DNA of 45,233 nucleotides from a bacterium (GCA_030650415.1 JAUSEG010000012.1:1-45233), one strand, 5' to 3'. Positions 1 through 6,913 are shown, counted from the first letter of the stretch. Made by a program: numbers and translations. Notes: generated from the letters alone by a model not told the origin.

Positions 1-88
1 GCAAGATGAGCCCGTCAGGGCTCATGCTTGTGGATAAAGCGGACAAAGTGTTTCATAATGAGTTTGTATGAAGATCACTATGAAACAC
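1..88. repeat. Hairpin and inverted repeat at the transposase 5' end
   Basis: Two structures precede or overlap the transposase start. The first is an imperfect hairpin at 1-30, in which GAGCCC pairs with GGGCTC and CAAG with CTTG. The second is a perfect 9-bp inverted repeat, GTGTTTCAT at 48-56 and ATGAAACAC at 80-88, which overlaps the first codons. They may be part of the left end of the insertion element or a site bound by the transposase. No matching right-end copy was found after the gene, so the element boundary is not defined. Confidence 0.4.
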
Positions 89-1324
89 TTGCCGCTATTT
101 GGCAGTATAAGCCAAATGGAAGAATTTTTAAATACCAACAAGGAATTGGGCGTTCAATATGAGATTATCTCCAAAAGAGATAAATACGAATTCATTAAAA
201 ATTCTCTCTGGGCTGTTAAGTACAATAGCCTGAATAAGAAAGACAAACATACGGTTTTCCGCTACCTGAAATATCTGAGCAGCTATTCAAAAGCGCAGTT
301 AAAAAGGCTGGTTCGGAAATGGCGCCAGGGCAAACTGTTTTACCACCCGTCCAGGCAGAGGAATAAATTCGCGCTGAAATATTTTCCGTCTGACATCGCC
401 CTGCTCATTAAAACGGATGTCTGGCACGAATGCCTGTCCGGCGAAGCCACCAGAAAAATACTGAAACGAGAATTCGGAGTGTTCGGTCGGATTGAATACG
501 GCAATATCTCAAACATTTCTGCCGCGCATATTTACAACATCAGAAACAAAAATCGGCAGTACAATTCCAGCCAAGCCAAATTCTACAAACGCACCGAGGC
601 GACACAGACGAATATTGGAATCAGGCGCAAACCGGAGCCGAACGGCCAGCCCGGCTACCTGCGAGTAGATACTGTCCACCAGGGAGATTATCTAGGAAAT
701 AAAGGGGTTTACCACATAAATATAGTAGATGAAACAACGCAATACGAGCTAATCGCCACTGTGCCGAATATTTCGAAGCAATTTCTAAAGCCGGTGATTG
801 AAGAACTGTTAAAACTGTTTCCATTTCAGATCCATGAATTTCACGCCGACAACGGCTCGGAGTTCATCAATCAAACCGTGGTGGAAATTCTGAACGGATT
901 ACATATTGAATTAACCAAATCCCGATCCCGGCACACTAACGATAACGCGCTGGTGGAGTCAAAAAACGGCAGCGTTGTCAGAAAAATATTCGGCTCAAAT
1001 TTCATCGCCAAGAGATGGGCGGAGGCGATCAACCTCTTTAACAGAAAATATTTAAATATTTATCTGAACTACCACCGGCCCTGCGCCTTCGCCACCGGAG
1101 AGCCGGATCGACGAGGGAAAATCAAAAAACATTACAACAATTGGCTGACGCCGTATGAAAAATTTAAATCTCTCCCCAATGCCGAACAATACCTTAAACC
1201 GAATTTCAATTTTGCCGAATTAAATAAAATCGCCGGCCGATTGAGCGACAATCAGTTCGCCGAAGAAATGGGAAGAGAAAAACAAAAACTATTTAAATTG
1301 ATTAATGAAAATAACCGGCCGTAA
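68..1324 (+). CDS. DDE-type integrase/transposase (rve core)
   Basis: A 418-residue transposase of the retroviral-integrase (rve) superfamily, probably acting on the ends of its own insertion sequence. The N-terminal ~180 residues are basic and probably bind DNA. The catalytic core shows the DDE triad: D201 in VDTVHQGDY, D261 in HADNGSEF and E297 in NALVESKN. The last two are separated by 35 residues, as expected for a D35E enzyme. The protein looks full length and uninterrupted, so it may be active. A second in-frame ATG at codon 5 is an alternative start. It is the first gene of an accessory stretch that also holds replication-like and toxin-antitoxin genes. The IS family could not be fixed by eye; IS481-like or another rve group are both possible. 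Confidence 0.85.
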   Translation: MKITMKHLPLFGSISQMEEFLNTNKELGVQYEIISKRDKYEFIKNSLWAVKYNSLNKKDKHTVFRYLKYLSSYSKAQLKRLVRKWRQGKLFYHPSRQRNKFALKYFPSDIALLIKTDVWHECLSGEATRKILKREFGVFGRIEYGNISNISAAHIYNIRNKNRQYNSSQAKFYKRTEATQTNIGIRRKPEPNGQPGYLRVDTVHQGDYLGNKGVYHINIVDETTQYELIATVPNISKQFLKPVIEELLKLFPFQIHEFHADNGSEFINQTVVEILNGLHIELTKSRSRHTNDNALVESKNGSVVRKIFGSNFIAKRWAEAINLFNRKYLNIYLNYHRPCAFATGEPDRRGKIKKHYNNWLTPYEKFKSLPNAEQYLKPNFNFAELNKIAGRLSDNQFAEEMGREKQKLFKLINENNRP

Positions 1325-1343
1325 AAACAAAATAAAAACAGCC

Positions 1344-1364
1344 CTTGCCGCCTGCGGCGGCAAG
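1344..1364. repeat. GC-rich palindrome after the transposase
   Basis: CTTGCCGC (1344-1351) and GCGGCAAG (1357-1364) form a perfect 8-bp stem, extendable to 9 bp with a 3-nt loop, 20 bp after the transposase stop. There is no T-tract on either side, so it is not a convincing terminator. It resembles the short GC palindromes scattered through this genome. Confidence 0.5.
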
Positions 1365-1458
1365 AGATAAAATAGAAGCAACCTTTACAAATTAACGCGC
1401 AAATTCATTAAAAACCACTTTCCAATTTGGGTATCATTTTAGAATTAGAGAATACTCT

Positions 1459-1635
1459 ATGGGTTATTATTTTTGGCTTTATAGGAGCCCCAAGGATAAT
1501 AAGTACTATTGGAACTTTAGATCGGGCAATAATGAGATTATTTGTTGGTCCGAGGGTTATAATGCCGTGGAATCCGCGCTTCATTCAATCCAGCTTGTTA
1601 AGGGCTATGCCAGCACCGCACCCATAAGGCAATAA
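1459..1635 (+). CDS. Small DUF1508 (YegP-type) protein
   Basis: A 58-residue reading frame, ATG to TAA. It contains one copy of the DUF1508 repeat: an aromatic start (YYFWLYRSPKDNKYYWNFRS), then NNEIICWSEGYNAVESALHSI and a closing VKGYASTAPI. The pattern 'aromatic..W.F.s.NgEiI..SEGY.....a..si..Vk' is typical of YegP-like proteins, which often carry two tandem copies; here there is one. The molecular function of the family is not established. The ribosome-binding site is weak. A strong hairpin follows directly and probably ends the transcript. An overlapping frame at 1427-1627 is out of phase and shows no family resemblance. Confidence 0.75.
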   Translation: MGYYFWLYRSPKDNKYYWNFRSGNNEIICWSEGYNAVESALHSIQLVKGYASTAPIRQ

Positions 1636-1643
1636 TCTGTATC

Positions 1644-1677
1644 GGGGCAGCCGCTGGATATCACAAGCGGCTGCCCC
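1644..1677. terminator. Hairpin terminator after the DUF1508 gene
   Basis: A perfect 11-bp stem (GGGGCAGCCGC at 1644-1654, GCGGCTGCCCC at 1667-1677) with a 12-nt loop lies 8 bp after the DUF1508 stop. It also lies between the convergent ends of that gene and the minus-strand gene at 1691. The following sequence is AT-rich but lacks a clean U-run. Confidence 0.55.
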
Positions 1678-1690
1678 CTAATTATTAATT

Positions 1691-1918
1691 TTACGAAATA
1701 CGATTTGCGTCACTTTCACGCAATTTCCGCGCAATATATTGAGCCAAACATGTTGTTATCTTAGTCATGCTTTCTTTTCTAAGCCTGGCGTCGATCTCGA
1801 AAAGCACGCCGAAAAAACCAACTAAGTTTTGTTTGGCTTCCCACACTTCCTCTGATTTTAATTCAAACTCTTTCATATAAAATTTTCGTTCATCCTCGGA
1901 TATCCCATCAATTTCCAT
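1691..1918 (-). CDS. Small conserved protein, paralogue of the protein at 3307-3489
   Basis: A 75-residue protein of unknown function. Residues 21-49 (KSEEVWEAKQNLVGFFGVLF, then EIDARLRKE) match the 60-residue protein encoded at 3307-3489 at 18 of 29 positions, giving the shared motif K.EE.WEA..NL.GFF..L..ID.RL.KE. The segment is predicted to be helical and amphipathic. No membrane segment or metal-binding residues are visible. The two paralogues sit on either side of the hairpin-rich region and the lambda-O-like gene, so they probably belong to the same element. A minus-strand promoter-like TTGAAA, 17-bp spacer, TAAACT lies upstream of the start, with an AT-rich leader. Function cannot be assigned. 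Confidence 0.65.
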   Translation of the reverse strand: MEIDGISEDERKFYMKEFELKSEEVWEAKQNLVGFFGVLFEIDARLRKESMTKITTCLAQYIARKLRESDANRIS

Positions 1919-1981
1919 AAATTTAAAATTTAATATTTATACCTTAAGTTTAGTATGGTTTCGGCATCATTTCAACCATTT

Positions 1982-2040
1982 CCACCGCCTCCGCGTTCGT
2001 GGCTGGACACGGCTGGTGTGAGGCGGTGGGGCACGAACGC
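1982..2040. repeat. Interleaved inverted repeats (pseudoknot pattern)
   Basis: Two perfect inverted repeats are interleaved. CCACCGCCTC (1982-1991) pairs with GAGGCGGTGG (2020-2029), and GCGTTCGTG (1993-2001) pairs with CACGAACGC (2032-2040). The order A-B-A'-B' is that of an H-type pseudoknot in RNA or single-stranded DNA. It is the first of a run of large secondary structures up to about 2630. Confidence 0.7.
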
Positions 2041-2088
2041 CGGAAACGAAACGAAAATGCTGAAAATAAAAGCGTGCGTCTAAGGTAT

Positions 2089-2159
2089 GAAATTTATTTT
2101 TTAAAGGGCTTGCCTTTCGTTTCGATTACGAAACGAACGCCCTTTAAAAAATAAATTTC
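2089..2159. repeat. Large hairpin I: 21-bp perfect stem plus inner stem
   Basis: The outer arms at 2089-2109 and 2139-2159 are perfect 21-bp reverse complements (inner ends AAAGGGC and GCCCTTT). Inside them TTCGTTTCG (2116-2124) and CGAAACGAA (2129-2137) form a second stem around an ATTA loop. The 71-nt structure has one asymmetric internal loop. No coding frame explains it. Confidence 0.8.
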
Positions 2160-2216
2160 GTTCAATTGGTAAGTTAAAGCGTGAATGGTAAAAAGGGTTT
2201 GAGCACGTCCGACGGC

Positions 2217-2287
2217 GGGCGTGCGCCTAACTCGATTTTTTAAGACGCCTTTGAAAGTCGTCGTAAAAAACAAGTTAGGCGACGCCC
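2217..2287. repeat. Large hairpin II with GCCTAAC...GTTAGGC ends
   Basis: GGGCGT (2217-2222) and CGCCTAACT (2224-2232) pair with AGTTAGGCG (2273-2281) and ACGCCC (2282-2287). The stem continues inward through a T6/A6 tract and GACG/CGTC, interrupted by small internal loops. GCCTAAC and GTTAGGC fit the RYYYAAC and GTTRRRY core boxes of integron attC sites. However, pairing continues beyond the boxes and no integron integrase is present, so the resemblance may be accidental. Confidence 0.7.
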
Positions 2288-2372
2288 TTGAGCCTGCATC
2301 GCCAAGTTCGCAGTGAATGGCGCGAAATTAAATGCCGTGAATTGGAGTGGTCGGGCGAAGTCCCACGAGAAC

Positions 2373-2529
2373 GGCGGAAAGCGAAAACTAAAAAACTAAA
2401 AATTGAAATTGCGAAACGGCCGTCAGAAAAATAGCAAACGCTTGAAACCGGCGAAGCGTTTAATATTTTTCCGACCGCCGTTTCTTTAGATGAGGTTATC
2501 TTTTAGTTTTTCAGTTTTCGCTCACCGCC
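2373..2529. repeat. Very large hairpin III (157 nt, two nested stems)
   Basis: The outer arms, 2373-2401 and 2501-2529, match at 26 of 29 positions as reverse complements. The inner arms, 2413-2443 and 2454-2484, match at 27 of 31 and enclose a 10-nt loop. The linkers between the stems are 11 and 16 nt. The mismatches are scattered, which suggests a structure maintained over time rather than a very recent inverted duplication. No protein-coding frame accounts for it. Confidence 0.8.
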
Positions 2530-2577
2530 TGCTTGAATGGCAGGGTAAATGCCGAGAGGTAAAAGTTTTCGGAAGTT

Positions 2578-2626
2578 GCGGGCGGGATGTTATTCGTGCG
2601 GCTCGCCAGGTTCGTGCTCCGCCCGC
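2578..2626. repeat. GC-rich inverted repeat
   Basis: GCGGGCGG (2578-2585) and CCGCCCGC (2619-2626) flank a 33-nt interior that contains TTCGTGC twice. It continues the run of inverted repeats that begins at 1982 and ends just before a possible minus-strand coding relic. Confidence 0.55.
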
Positions 2627-2643
2627 CTAAACAACACATCTCG

Positions 2644-2802
2644 CTATAAATTCACGCCATATTTTTTTTCATGGCGCTTAAAAACCGCCCGGAACAGGGT
2701 GCCGCCATTTCTCATGGCGCGGATTTCGGCCACATGTTCGGGCATACGGATTGAGCAGTGTTCGTGGTTGATTCCTTTAAGGTGGGATCGTAAAATTTTA
2801 TT
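2644..2802 (-). pseudogene. Possible coding relic without a start codon
   Basis: The minus strand is open from 2802 to a TAG at 2644-2646, for about 52 codons. The protein-like sequence includes GINHEHCSIRMPEHVAEI and GTLFRAVFKRHEKKYGVNL. The codons favour G or C at the third position. There is no ATG until an internal methionine at 2743-2745, and a stop lies just upstream at 2803-2805. It could be the 3' end of a decayed gene or a chance frame inside structured DNA. I do not recognise a family. Confidence 0.25.
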
Positions 2803-2888
2803 TCAGTTCGTTTTTTGTCCTGTTTCTTGAGTTGCGGAACTTTCTTGTTTTAAAGTTCGTTTTTATTTTTCGTTTAGTATATTGTTCG

Positions 2889-3335
2889 TTAGTGCATTTG
2901 CATTTTACTCGCAAGATTTAATATGCTTTCTTTTAAAATTTTCTTTTTATCTTTAATTGGTGTCTTGGGGACGCCATCTCCTGGCGTGCCGGCCACACCA
3001 GCCCTGGTGTTCCAGCGATGGAAACTTTCTTCGTTTATTGAGTACTTATGCACAGGATTATATCCCATGTCGGTTCCGGCGCTTTGGAAAATTATTTCGT
3101 TATCAGCTAATTTTTTTAAAACTTTAGAAATATTCCAATGATTAGTTTTTATCATCTCTTCGAATAACCTCAAACTTATCTCCGCTTCTTTACGATGATA
3201 TCCGTATGTTTGACGGATAATCGCTAGGAGGACTCTCATTTGAAGCGGACCAAAACTCGAACCGATCAGGTACTTTAAAATATCGTTATAAAGCATTGTA
3301 AATTTTCTACTTGGTTGTTCGTTGTATATTTTCAT
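2889..3335 (-). CDS. Phage replication protein O-like winged-helix protein
   Basis: A 148-residue protein whose residues ~10-90 (FTMLYNDILKYLIGSSFGPL, QMRVLLAIIRQTYGYHRKEA, then the LRLFEEMIKTNHWNISKVLKKL helix) resemble the N-terminal winged-helix domain of lambda-type replication protein O. In phages that domain binds origin iterons. The C-terminal part of O, which recruits the helicase loader, is missing; after about residue 100 only a short polar tail remains. Its first 29 bp overlap the end of the upstream small gene at 3307-3489, so the two are probably translationally coupled. The very large hairpins at 1982-2626 lie immediately downstream and would be candidate origin or target DNA. 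A regulator derived from such a domain is the main alternative. Confidence 0.7.
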   Translation of the reverse strand: MKIYNEQPSRKFTMLYNDILKYLIGSSFGPLQMRVLLAIIRQTYGYHRKEAEISLRLFEEMIKTNHWNISKVLKKLADNEIIFQSAGTDMGYNPVHKYSINEESFHRWNTRAGVAGTPGDGVPKTPIKDKKKILKESILNLASKMQMH

Positions 3336-3489
3336 TTTGTATATTTCTTTCTTTTTTTAAACGTTGATCAATTTTATAAAGCAAACTAAAAAATCCAGAG
3401 AGATTCCGACTTGCTTCCCATTGCTCCTCGGGTTTTATATTCGAGGTATCGAGAATGCGCAGTTGTTTGAGATTAGAAATTTTTTCCAT
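3307..3489 (-). CDS. Small conserved protein, paralogue of the protein at 1691-1918
   Basis: A 60-residue protein of unknown function. Residues 19-47 (KPEEQWEASRNLSGFFSLLY, then KIDQRLKKE) carry the same motif as the protein at 1691-1918, with 18 of 29 residues identical. The N-termini and C-terminal tails differ. Its 3' end overlaps the O-like gene by 29 bp, indicating one transcript. The ATG lies just 2 nt beyond the A/T-tract of a strong hairpin, so there is almost no room for a ribosome-binding site downstream of that hairpin. Translation may start leaderless, or the hairpin may act as an attenuator. Confidence 0.6.
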   Translation of the reverse strand: MEKISNLKQLRILDTSNIKPEEQWEASRNLSGFFSLLYKIDQRLKKERNIQNENIQRTTK

Positions 3490-3491
3490 AC

Positions 3492-3523
3492 AAAAAAGCT
3501 AAGTATCTCCATGTACTTAGCTT
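3492..3523 (-). terminator. Intrinsic terminator between the 247-residue gene and the small-protein operon
   Basis: The perfect 10-bp stem AAGCTAAGTA (3496-3505) with TACTTAGCTT (3514-3523) is followed on the minus strand by a T6 run (A-tract 3492-3497 on the given strand). It would stop transcripts from the gene at 3622-4365. It ends right at the start codon of the next gene (3489), so regulated read-through is possible. Confidence 0.75.
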
Positions 3524-3621
3524 AACACTTTTTATAGATTTTACCACTAATATTAGCCTAAATTCTCGTATGCACACGAGTTGTTACTATTGCTCGTAAC
3601 TGAAGCCAGCCGGTTGCTCTA

Positions 3622-4365
3622 TTAAGTCTTTTGTCTGCGCTTTTTTTCTCTTCCCAGTATGATAGATATGTTTGTAACGCTGAAATCTGCTTCGTAGCCT
3701 CTACTTTTTAATTCATTTAATATCTGCTGGCGGGTAAACTCCGGATGATCTTTGGCAATTTTGTAAATCTTGTCGTTCCTTTCGCGGCTAGGGTATTCTT
3801 TCTTTCCTTTTACATGGGAAAAAATATTTACGTCTCTATTTTTAGGGCTCCATTGATAACTTTTTTGCGCTTTCATTACTACCGGCCGCCATATATGTTT
3901 AATGTCCTCTATTGTTGTTAATTCATTGATTTGAATTTGCAGATGGTAATTTATCGTAGGAAAATAATCTGAAATTAAAATTGCCGGCACGCATTTAAAG
4001 ATGCGCTTCTTAGGTATGCCGAAAAGCATGGCCGTTGTGATTCTCTTAAATATTCTGCGATTAATTTTTTTGGGCTCGCAGAAATCCATATTAAAATTGT
4101 CAAAGATATAGCGTTCCAGTTGCAAAGCATTGCCTTTGGTAAAATAATCGCTCCAATGTTCCAGCGATAGCTGTATAAGATCGTCAAGTTTATTTGAGCC
4201 ATTATCGATTTCAGCTTCTTCAAAAAGACCAGGCTTAATATCAAAGTTTTCTCTACATTTATTGATTGCGGTAATGACATTTTCATTTATAAAAATATCT
4301 GAAATCGACTCTTCAATTTTTTGAGCCGCGAGTATTTCTGCTTTGGTCTTATTGGCATCGTTCAT
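3622..4365 (-). CDS. Unrecognised 247-residue protein with a possible C-terminal HTH
   Basis: I do not recognise the family. The protein is soluble, with no signal peptide or membrane segment. The N-terminal ~90 residues are acidic and helical (LDDLIQLSLEHWSDYFTK). The middle has a basic hydrophobic stretch (NRRIFKRITTAMLFGIPKKR). The C-terminal ~55 residues (RNDKIYKIAKDHPEFTRQQI, LNELKSRGYEADFSVTNISI) look like a helix-turn-helix with a basic tail ending KKRRQK. It is transcribed divergently from the primase-helicase gene, with 147 bp between the start codons, so it is a candidate regulator or partner of that gene. A minus-strand promoter lies just upstream and a hairpin terminator downstream. 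Confidence 0.6.
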   Translation of the reverse strand: MNDANKTKAEILAAQKIEESISDIFINENVITAINKCRENFDIKPGLFEEAEIDNGSNKLDDLIQLSLEHWSDYFTKGNALQLERYIFDNFNMDFCEPKKINRRIFKRITTAMLFGIPKKRIFKCVPAILISDYFPTINYHLQIQINELTTIEDIKHIWRPVVMKAQKSYQWSPKNRDVNIFSHVKGKKEYPSRERNDKIYKIAKDHPEFTRQQILNELKSRGYEADFSVTNISIILGREKKRRQKT

Positions 4366-4386
4366 AAATTTCTATTGCTTGCCTAT

Positions 4387-4415
4387 ATTTTAACTTAGTA
4401 TTAAGATTAATTCAA
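4387..4415 (-). promoter_or_regulatory. Sigma70-like promoter of the 247-residue gene
   Basis: On the minus strand TTGAAT (4410-4415), a 17-bp spacer and TAAAAT (4387-4392) precede the ATG at 4365 by 21 bp. That predicts a leader of roughly 14 nt without a clear Shine-Dalgarno sequence. Confidence 0.5.
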
Positions 4416-4512
4416 CGATTTTCTGACCGATTAGCCAAATTCACCACGCAAATTTTTAATTAGACGATGAAGCAGAAAAGGGATTGAGAAAATTTAAATT
4501 GGTAAAAATTAC

Positions 4513-6678
4513 ATGAATTTAACTCCTCAAGAAAAAATTAGCTTGTTTAAATCCTTGTTCCGCGGGCGTGAGGAAGTTTTTGCTGTTTATTGGGAGAAAG
4601 CCGATAAATCAGCCAGCGGATATACGCCAGCCTGTTTGAACGAATGGAAAGCCGGGGTATGCTATAAATTGCAAAGACAAAAATGCAAAGATTGTCCGCA
4701 TGCCAACTACACCGGGTTGAATGATTATTATATTGAGGAGCATTTGCGAGGCAATAAAATTTATGGAATCTATCCATTACTTGAAGATAATCATTCTTAT
4801 TTCATTGCCGCTGATTTTGATGGTAAGAATTGGGAGAAGGATATTTTAAGGTTTTATAAAAAATGTAAAGAATATAATTTACCGGCATATATTGAGAGAT
4901 CAAAGTCCGGCAATGGCGGGCATGCCTGGATTTTTTTTGAAGATAAATATCCGGCATTCAGAAGCCGCAATATTATGGTAAATATTTTACGAGAGGCAAA
5001 GATAATTGATCAGTTTGCCAAGGAAGACAGCTTTGACCGCTTATTTCCCAACCAGGATGAACATAGCGGCAAAGGTTTTGGCAACCTGATTGCCTTACCT
5101 GTGCAGGGTAAGGCCAGGGAAAATAATAATACGATTTTTTTAAATCCCGAAAATGGGTTATTACCGATTGACGATCAGTGGGAGTTGTTAAAAAATATTA
5201 AAAAAATTTCTATCGCTCATTTAGATAAGCTTTATAATAAATTTAACGGCGCTGGTAATTCTGATAATAAAAAAGGATCAAATTTCTCAAAGCAGTTAAC
5301 CATAACCGTCGCGGAAAAAATTTATATCAACAAAATTAATTTACCAAGGGCGCTGGTAAATTTTTTGCGGGATGAATTGAATTTTATAAATTCTGAATTT
5401 TTGATTAAGAAAAGAATGGGGTTGAGTACTTACAAAATTGAAAGATATTTTAAACTGATTGAATCGGAAGAGAATAATTATGCCATACCGAGAGGATTTT
5501 TAAGTGAGCTAGTAAATTTTTTAAACGAGAAGAATATCAAATTTGTCCTTAATGATAAGCGTAAAAAATGCGAAGCCGTAAAATTAGAGAGCACCTGCAA
5601 ATTATACGACTATCAGCAGGAAGCGGTTAAGGATATGCTGGCCGAAGATAATGGCGTGCTTGTCGCGCCGCCCGGCGCCGGCAAAACGATAATGGGTATT
5701 GAAATAATTTCTCAATTAAAACAGCCAACCCTAATTTTAGTTCATAAAAAACAGATTTATAGCCAATGGCTCCAAAGGATTGAAAGTTTCATGAATATCC
5801 CCAAAAGAGAAATTGGCCAGATATGCGGGAATAAAAAAACGGTTGGAGATAAAATTACGGTGGCCATGCTTCAAACCTTGTCCAATACTGATAATTTTGC
5901 CGAATTGGGACTTAATAATATCGGCTTGGTTTTAGTTGATGAGTGCCACCATATTCCGGCCAAAACATTCAGGAAGGTCGTAACTAAACTCAATCCATAT
6001 TATCTCTATGGTTTCACGGCCACGCCGAAAAGAAAAAATAATGATGAAAAATTGATTTATATTTATTTGGGAAAAATTTTGCACACGATTAGCAATTTTA
6101 CCAACCAAATAAAAGATGATAAATTTAAATTAGAAGAAAACATTAAAACAGAGGTGATAATTAAAAATACGGAGATAGATGTGCCATTTAAAGTTAAAAT
6201 AGACAATTTTCAAATCCTGTCTAAAATCATTATCTTTGATTCTAACCGCAATAAATTAATTATAGATGACATTAAAAAAGAAGCCGACAATGGAGCCAAA
6301 TGTTTAATACTAACCGAAAGAAAGGAACATGTTGAAGTTTTAAGCTATTATTTAAAGGGTAATTACGAGATTATAACTTTAACGGGCGAGTTGACTGAAA
6401 AACAGAAGAATGAAAAGTTAAAGCAAATTGAGGCCGGAAATTTTCAGATTATAATTGCCACCGGCCAGCTTATCGGCGAAGGCACGGATTTTCCAAATTT
6501 GAATTGCTTATTTTTAGTTTATCCTTTTGCGTTTGAAGGCAAGCTCGTGCAATACATCGGGCGGATCCAACGAGGTCAGAATTTGAGTAGCACCATTTAT
6601 GATTATCGAGATATAAAAATAAGCTATCTTGAAAAATTTTATAAAAAGCGGGAAAAGTATTATAAAAAACACTTTTAG
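4513..6678 (+). CDS. Archaeo-eukaryotic primase domain fused to SF2 helicase (TOTE-type)
   Basis: A 721-residue two-part enzyme. Residues ~20-240 resemble the archaeo-eukaryotic primase (AEP) domain of the TOTE conflict systems. There is a putative zinc-binding cluster (C50, C58, C61, H63), the metal-binding acidic pair D101/D103 in AADFDGKNW, and the GNGGH motif with H137. Residues ~365-700 form a superfamily II helicase: Walker A APPGAGKT (385-392), DECH box (476-479), TATP (502-505), the ATGQLIGEGTDFP segment, and the motif-VI arginines in QYIGRIQR (680-687). All catalytic motifs look intact. Such fusions are thought to prime or remodel nucleic acid during conflict with mobile elements; whether it acts in defence or in element replication is inference. 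It stands alone, divergent from an unknown gene, and a terminator follows 200 bp downstream. Confidence 0.85.
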   Translation: MNLTPQEKISLFKSLFRGREEVFAVYWEKADKSASGYTPACLNEWKAGVCYKLQRQKCKDCPHANYTGLNDYYIEEHLRGNKIYGIYPLLEDNHSYFIAADFDGKNWEKDILRFYKKCKEYNLPAYIERSKSGNGGHAWIFFEDKYPAFRSRNIMVNILREAKIIDQFAKEDSFDRLFPNQDEHSGKGFGNLIALPVQGKARENNNTIFLNPENGLLPIDDQWELLKNIKKISIAHLDKLYNKFNGAGNSDNKKGSNFSKQLTITVAEKIYINKINLPRALVNFLRDELNFINSEFLIKKRMGLSTYKIERYFKLIESEENNYAIPRGFLSELVNFLNEKNIKFVLNDKRKKCEAVKLESTCKLYDYQQEAVKDMLAEDNGVLVAPPGAGKTIMGIEIISQLKQPTLILVHKKQIYSQWLQRIESFMNIPKREIGQICGNKKTVGDKITVAMLQTLSNTDNFAELGLNNIGLVLVDECHHIPAKTFRKVVTKLNPYYLYGFTATPKRKNNDEKLIYIYLGKILHTISNFTNQIKDDKFKLEENIKTEVIIKNTEIDVPFKVKIDNFQILSKIIIFDSNRNKLIIDDIKKEADNGAKCLILTERKEHVEVLSYYLKGNYEIITLTGELTEKQKNEKLKQIEAGNFQIIIATGQLIGEGTDFPNLNCLFLVYPFAFEGKLVQYIGRIQRGQNLSSTIYDYRDIKISYLEKFYKKREKYYKKHF

Positions 6679-6758
6679 GGAAGCAAATTTTAAAAATGTT
6701 ATAGAGGATATTTATCAAGATAATAAAGATTAATTTTTATGGAGTTTTTATCAAAGAT

Positions 6759-6900
6759 TCAAGGTTTTGTGCTAAATTTATCATTCAATTTTTGAAATAT
6801 AGCCAATTCCCCGGCCAGTTTATCCCAATTCATTTTACTGAACTCGTCGTATAACTGACCCACATATTTTTTTGAGTTGTTTAACAAAAAACCGCCTTTA
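6759..6900 (-). pseudogene. Relic of a coding 3' end (copy 1 of the repeat pair)
   Basis: On the minus strand an open frame ends at a TGA at 6759-6761. It contains VGQLYDEFSKMNWDKLAGEL followed by AIFQKLNDKFSTKP. It has no start codon and runs upstream into a terminator hairpin. The same peptide with seven substitutions is encoded by the second copy near 10030. It looks like the C-terminal remnant of a transposase or similar mobile-element protein. The family cannot be named with certainty. Confidence 0.45.
6763..6862. repeat. 100-bp direct repeat, copy 1 (left edge of toxin-antitoxin cassette)
   Basis: This segment and 10030-10129 are both 100 bp and differ at about 12 positions (roughly 88% identity), in the same orientation. 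In each case an intrinsic-terminator-like hairpin lies 14-24 bp to the right. Between the copies lie five minus-strand genes, including AbiE and HicBA. Confidence 0.85.
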
Positions 6901-6913
6901 TTGGTGGTTTTTT
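6886..6913. terminator. Bidirectional intrinsic terminator
   Basis: AAAAAACCGCC (6886-6896) and GGTGGTTTTTT (6903-6913) form an 11-bp stem with one G-T pair and a 6-nt loop, with T6 on the plus strand and T6 on the minus strand. It can end transcripts from the primase-helicase gene (plus) and from the 292-residue gene at 6937-7815 (minus). Confidence 0.75.

Noticed and set aside
1427..1627. 66-residue plus-strand frame after the transposase
   Set aside because: It starts with TTG and overlaps, in another frame, the DUF1508 gene at 1459-1635, which has a family match.
1982..2626. CRISPR array in the repeat-rich region
   Set aside because: The repeats are inverted and of different lengths, with no regular direct repeats or spacers and no cas genes. 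The direct repeats at 37597 and 25569 are simple duplications.
2549..2830. 93-residue plus-strand frame in the hairpin region
   Set aside because: It is cysteine- and arginine-rich nonsense in composition, lies over inverted repeats, and runs opposite to a more protein-like (though weak) minus-strand frame.
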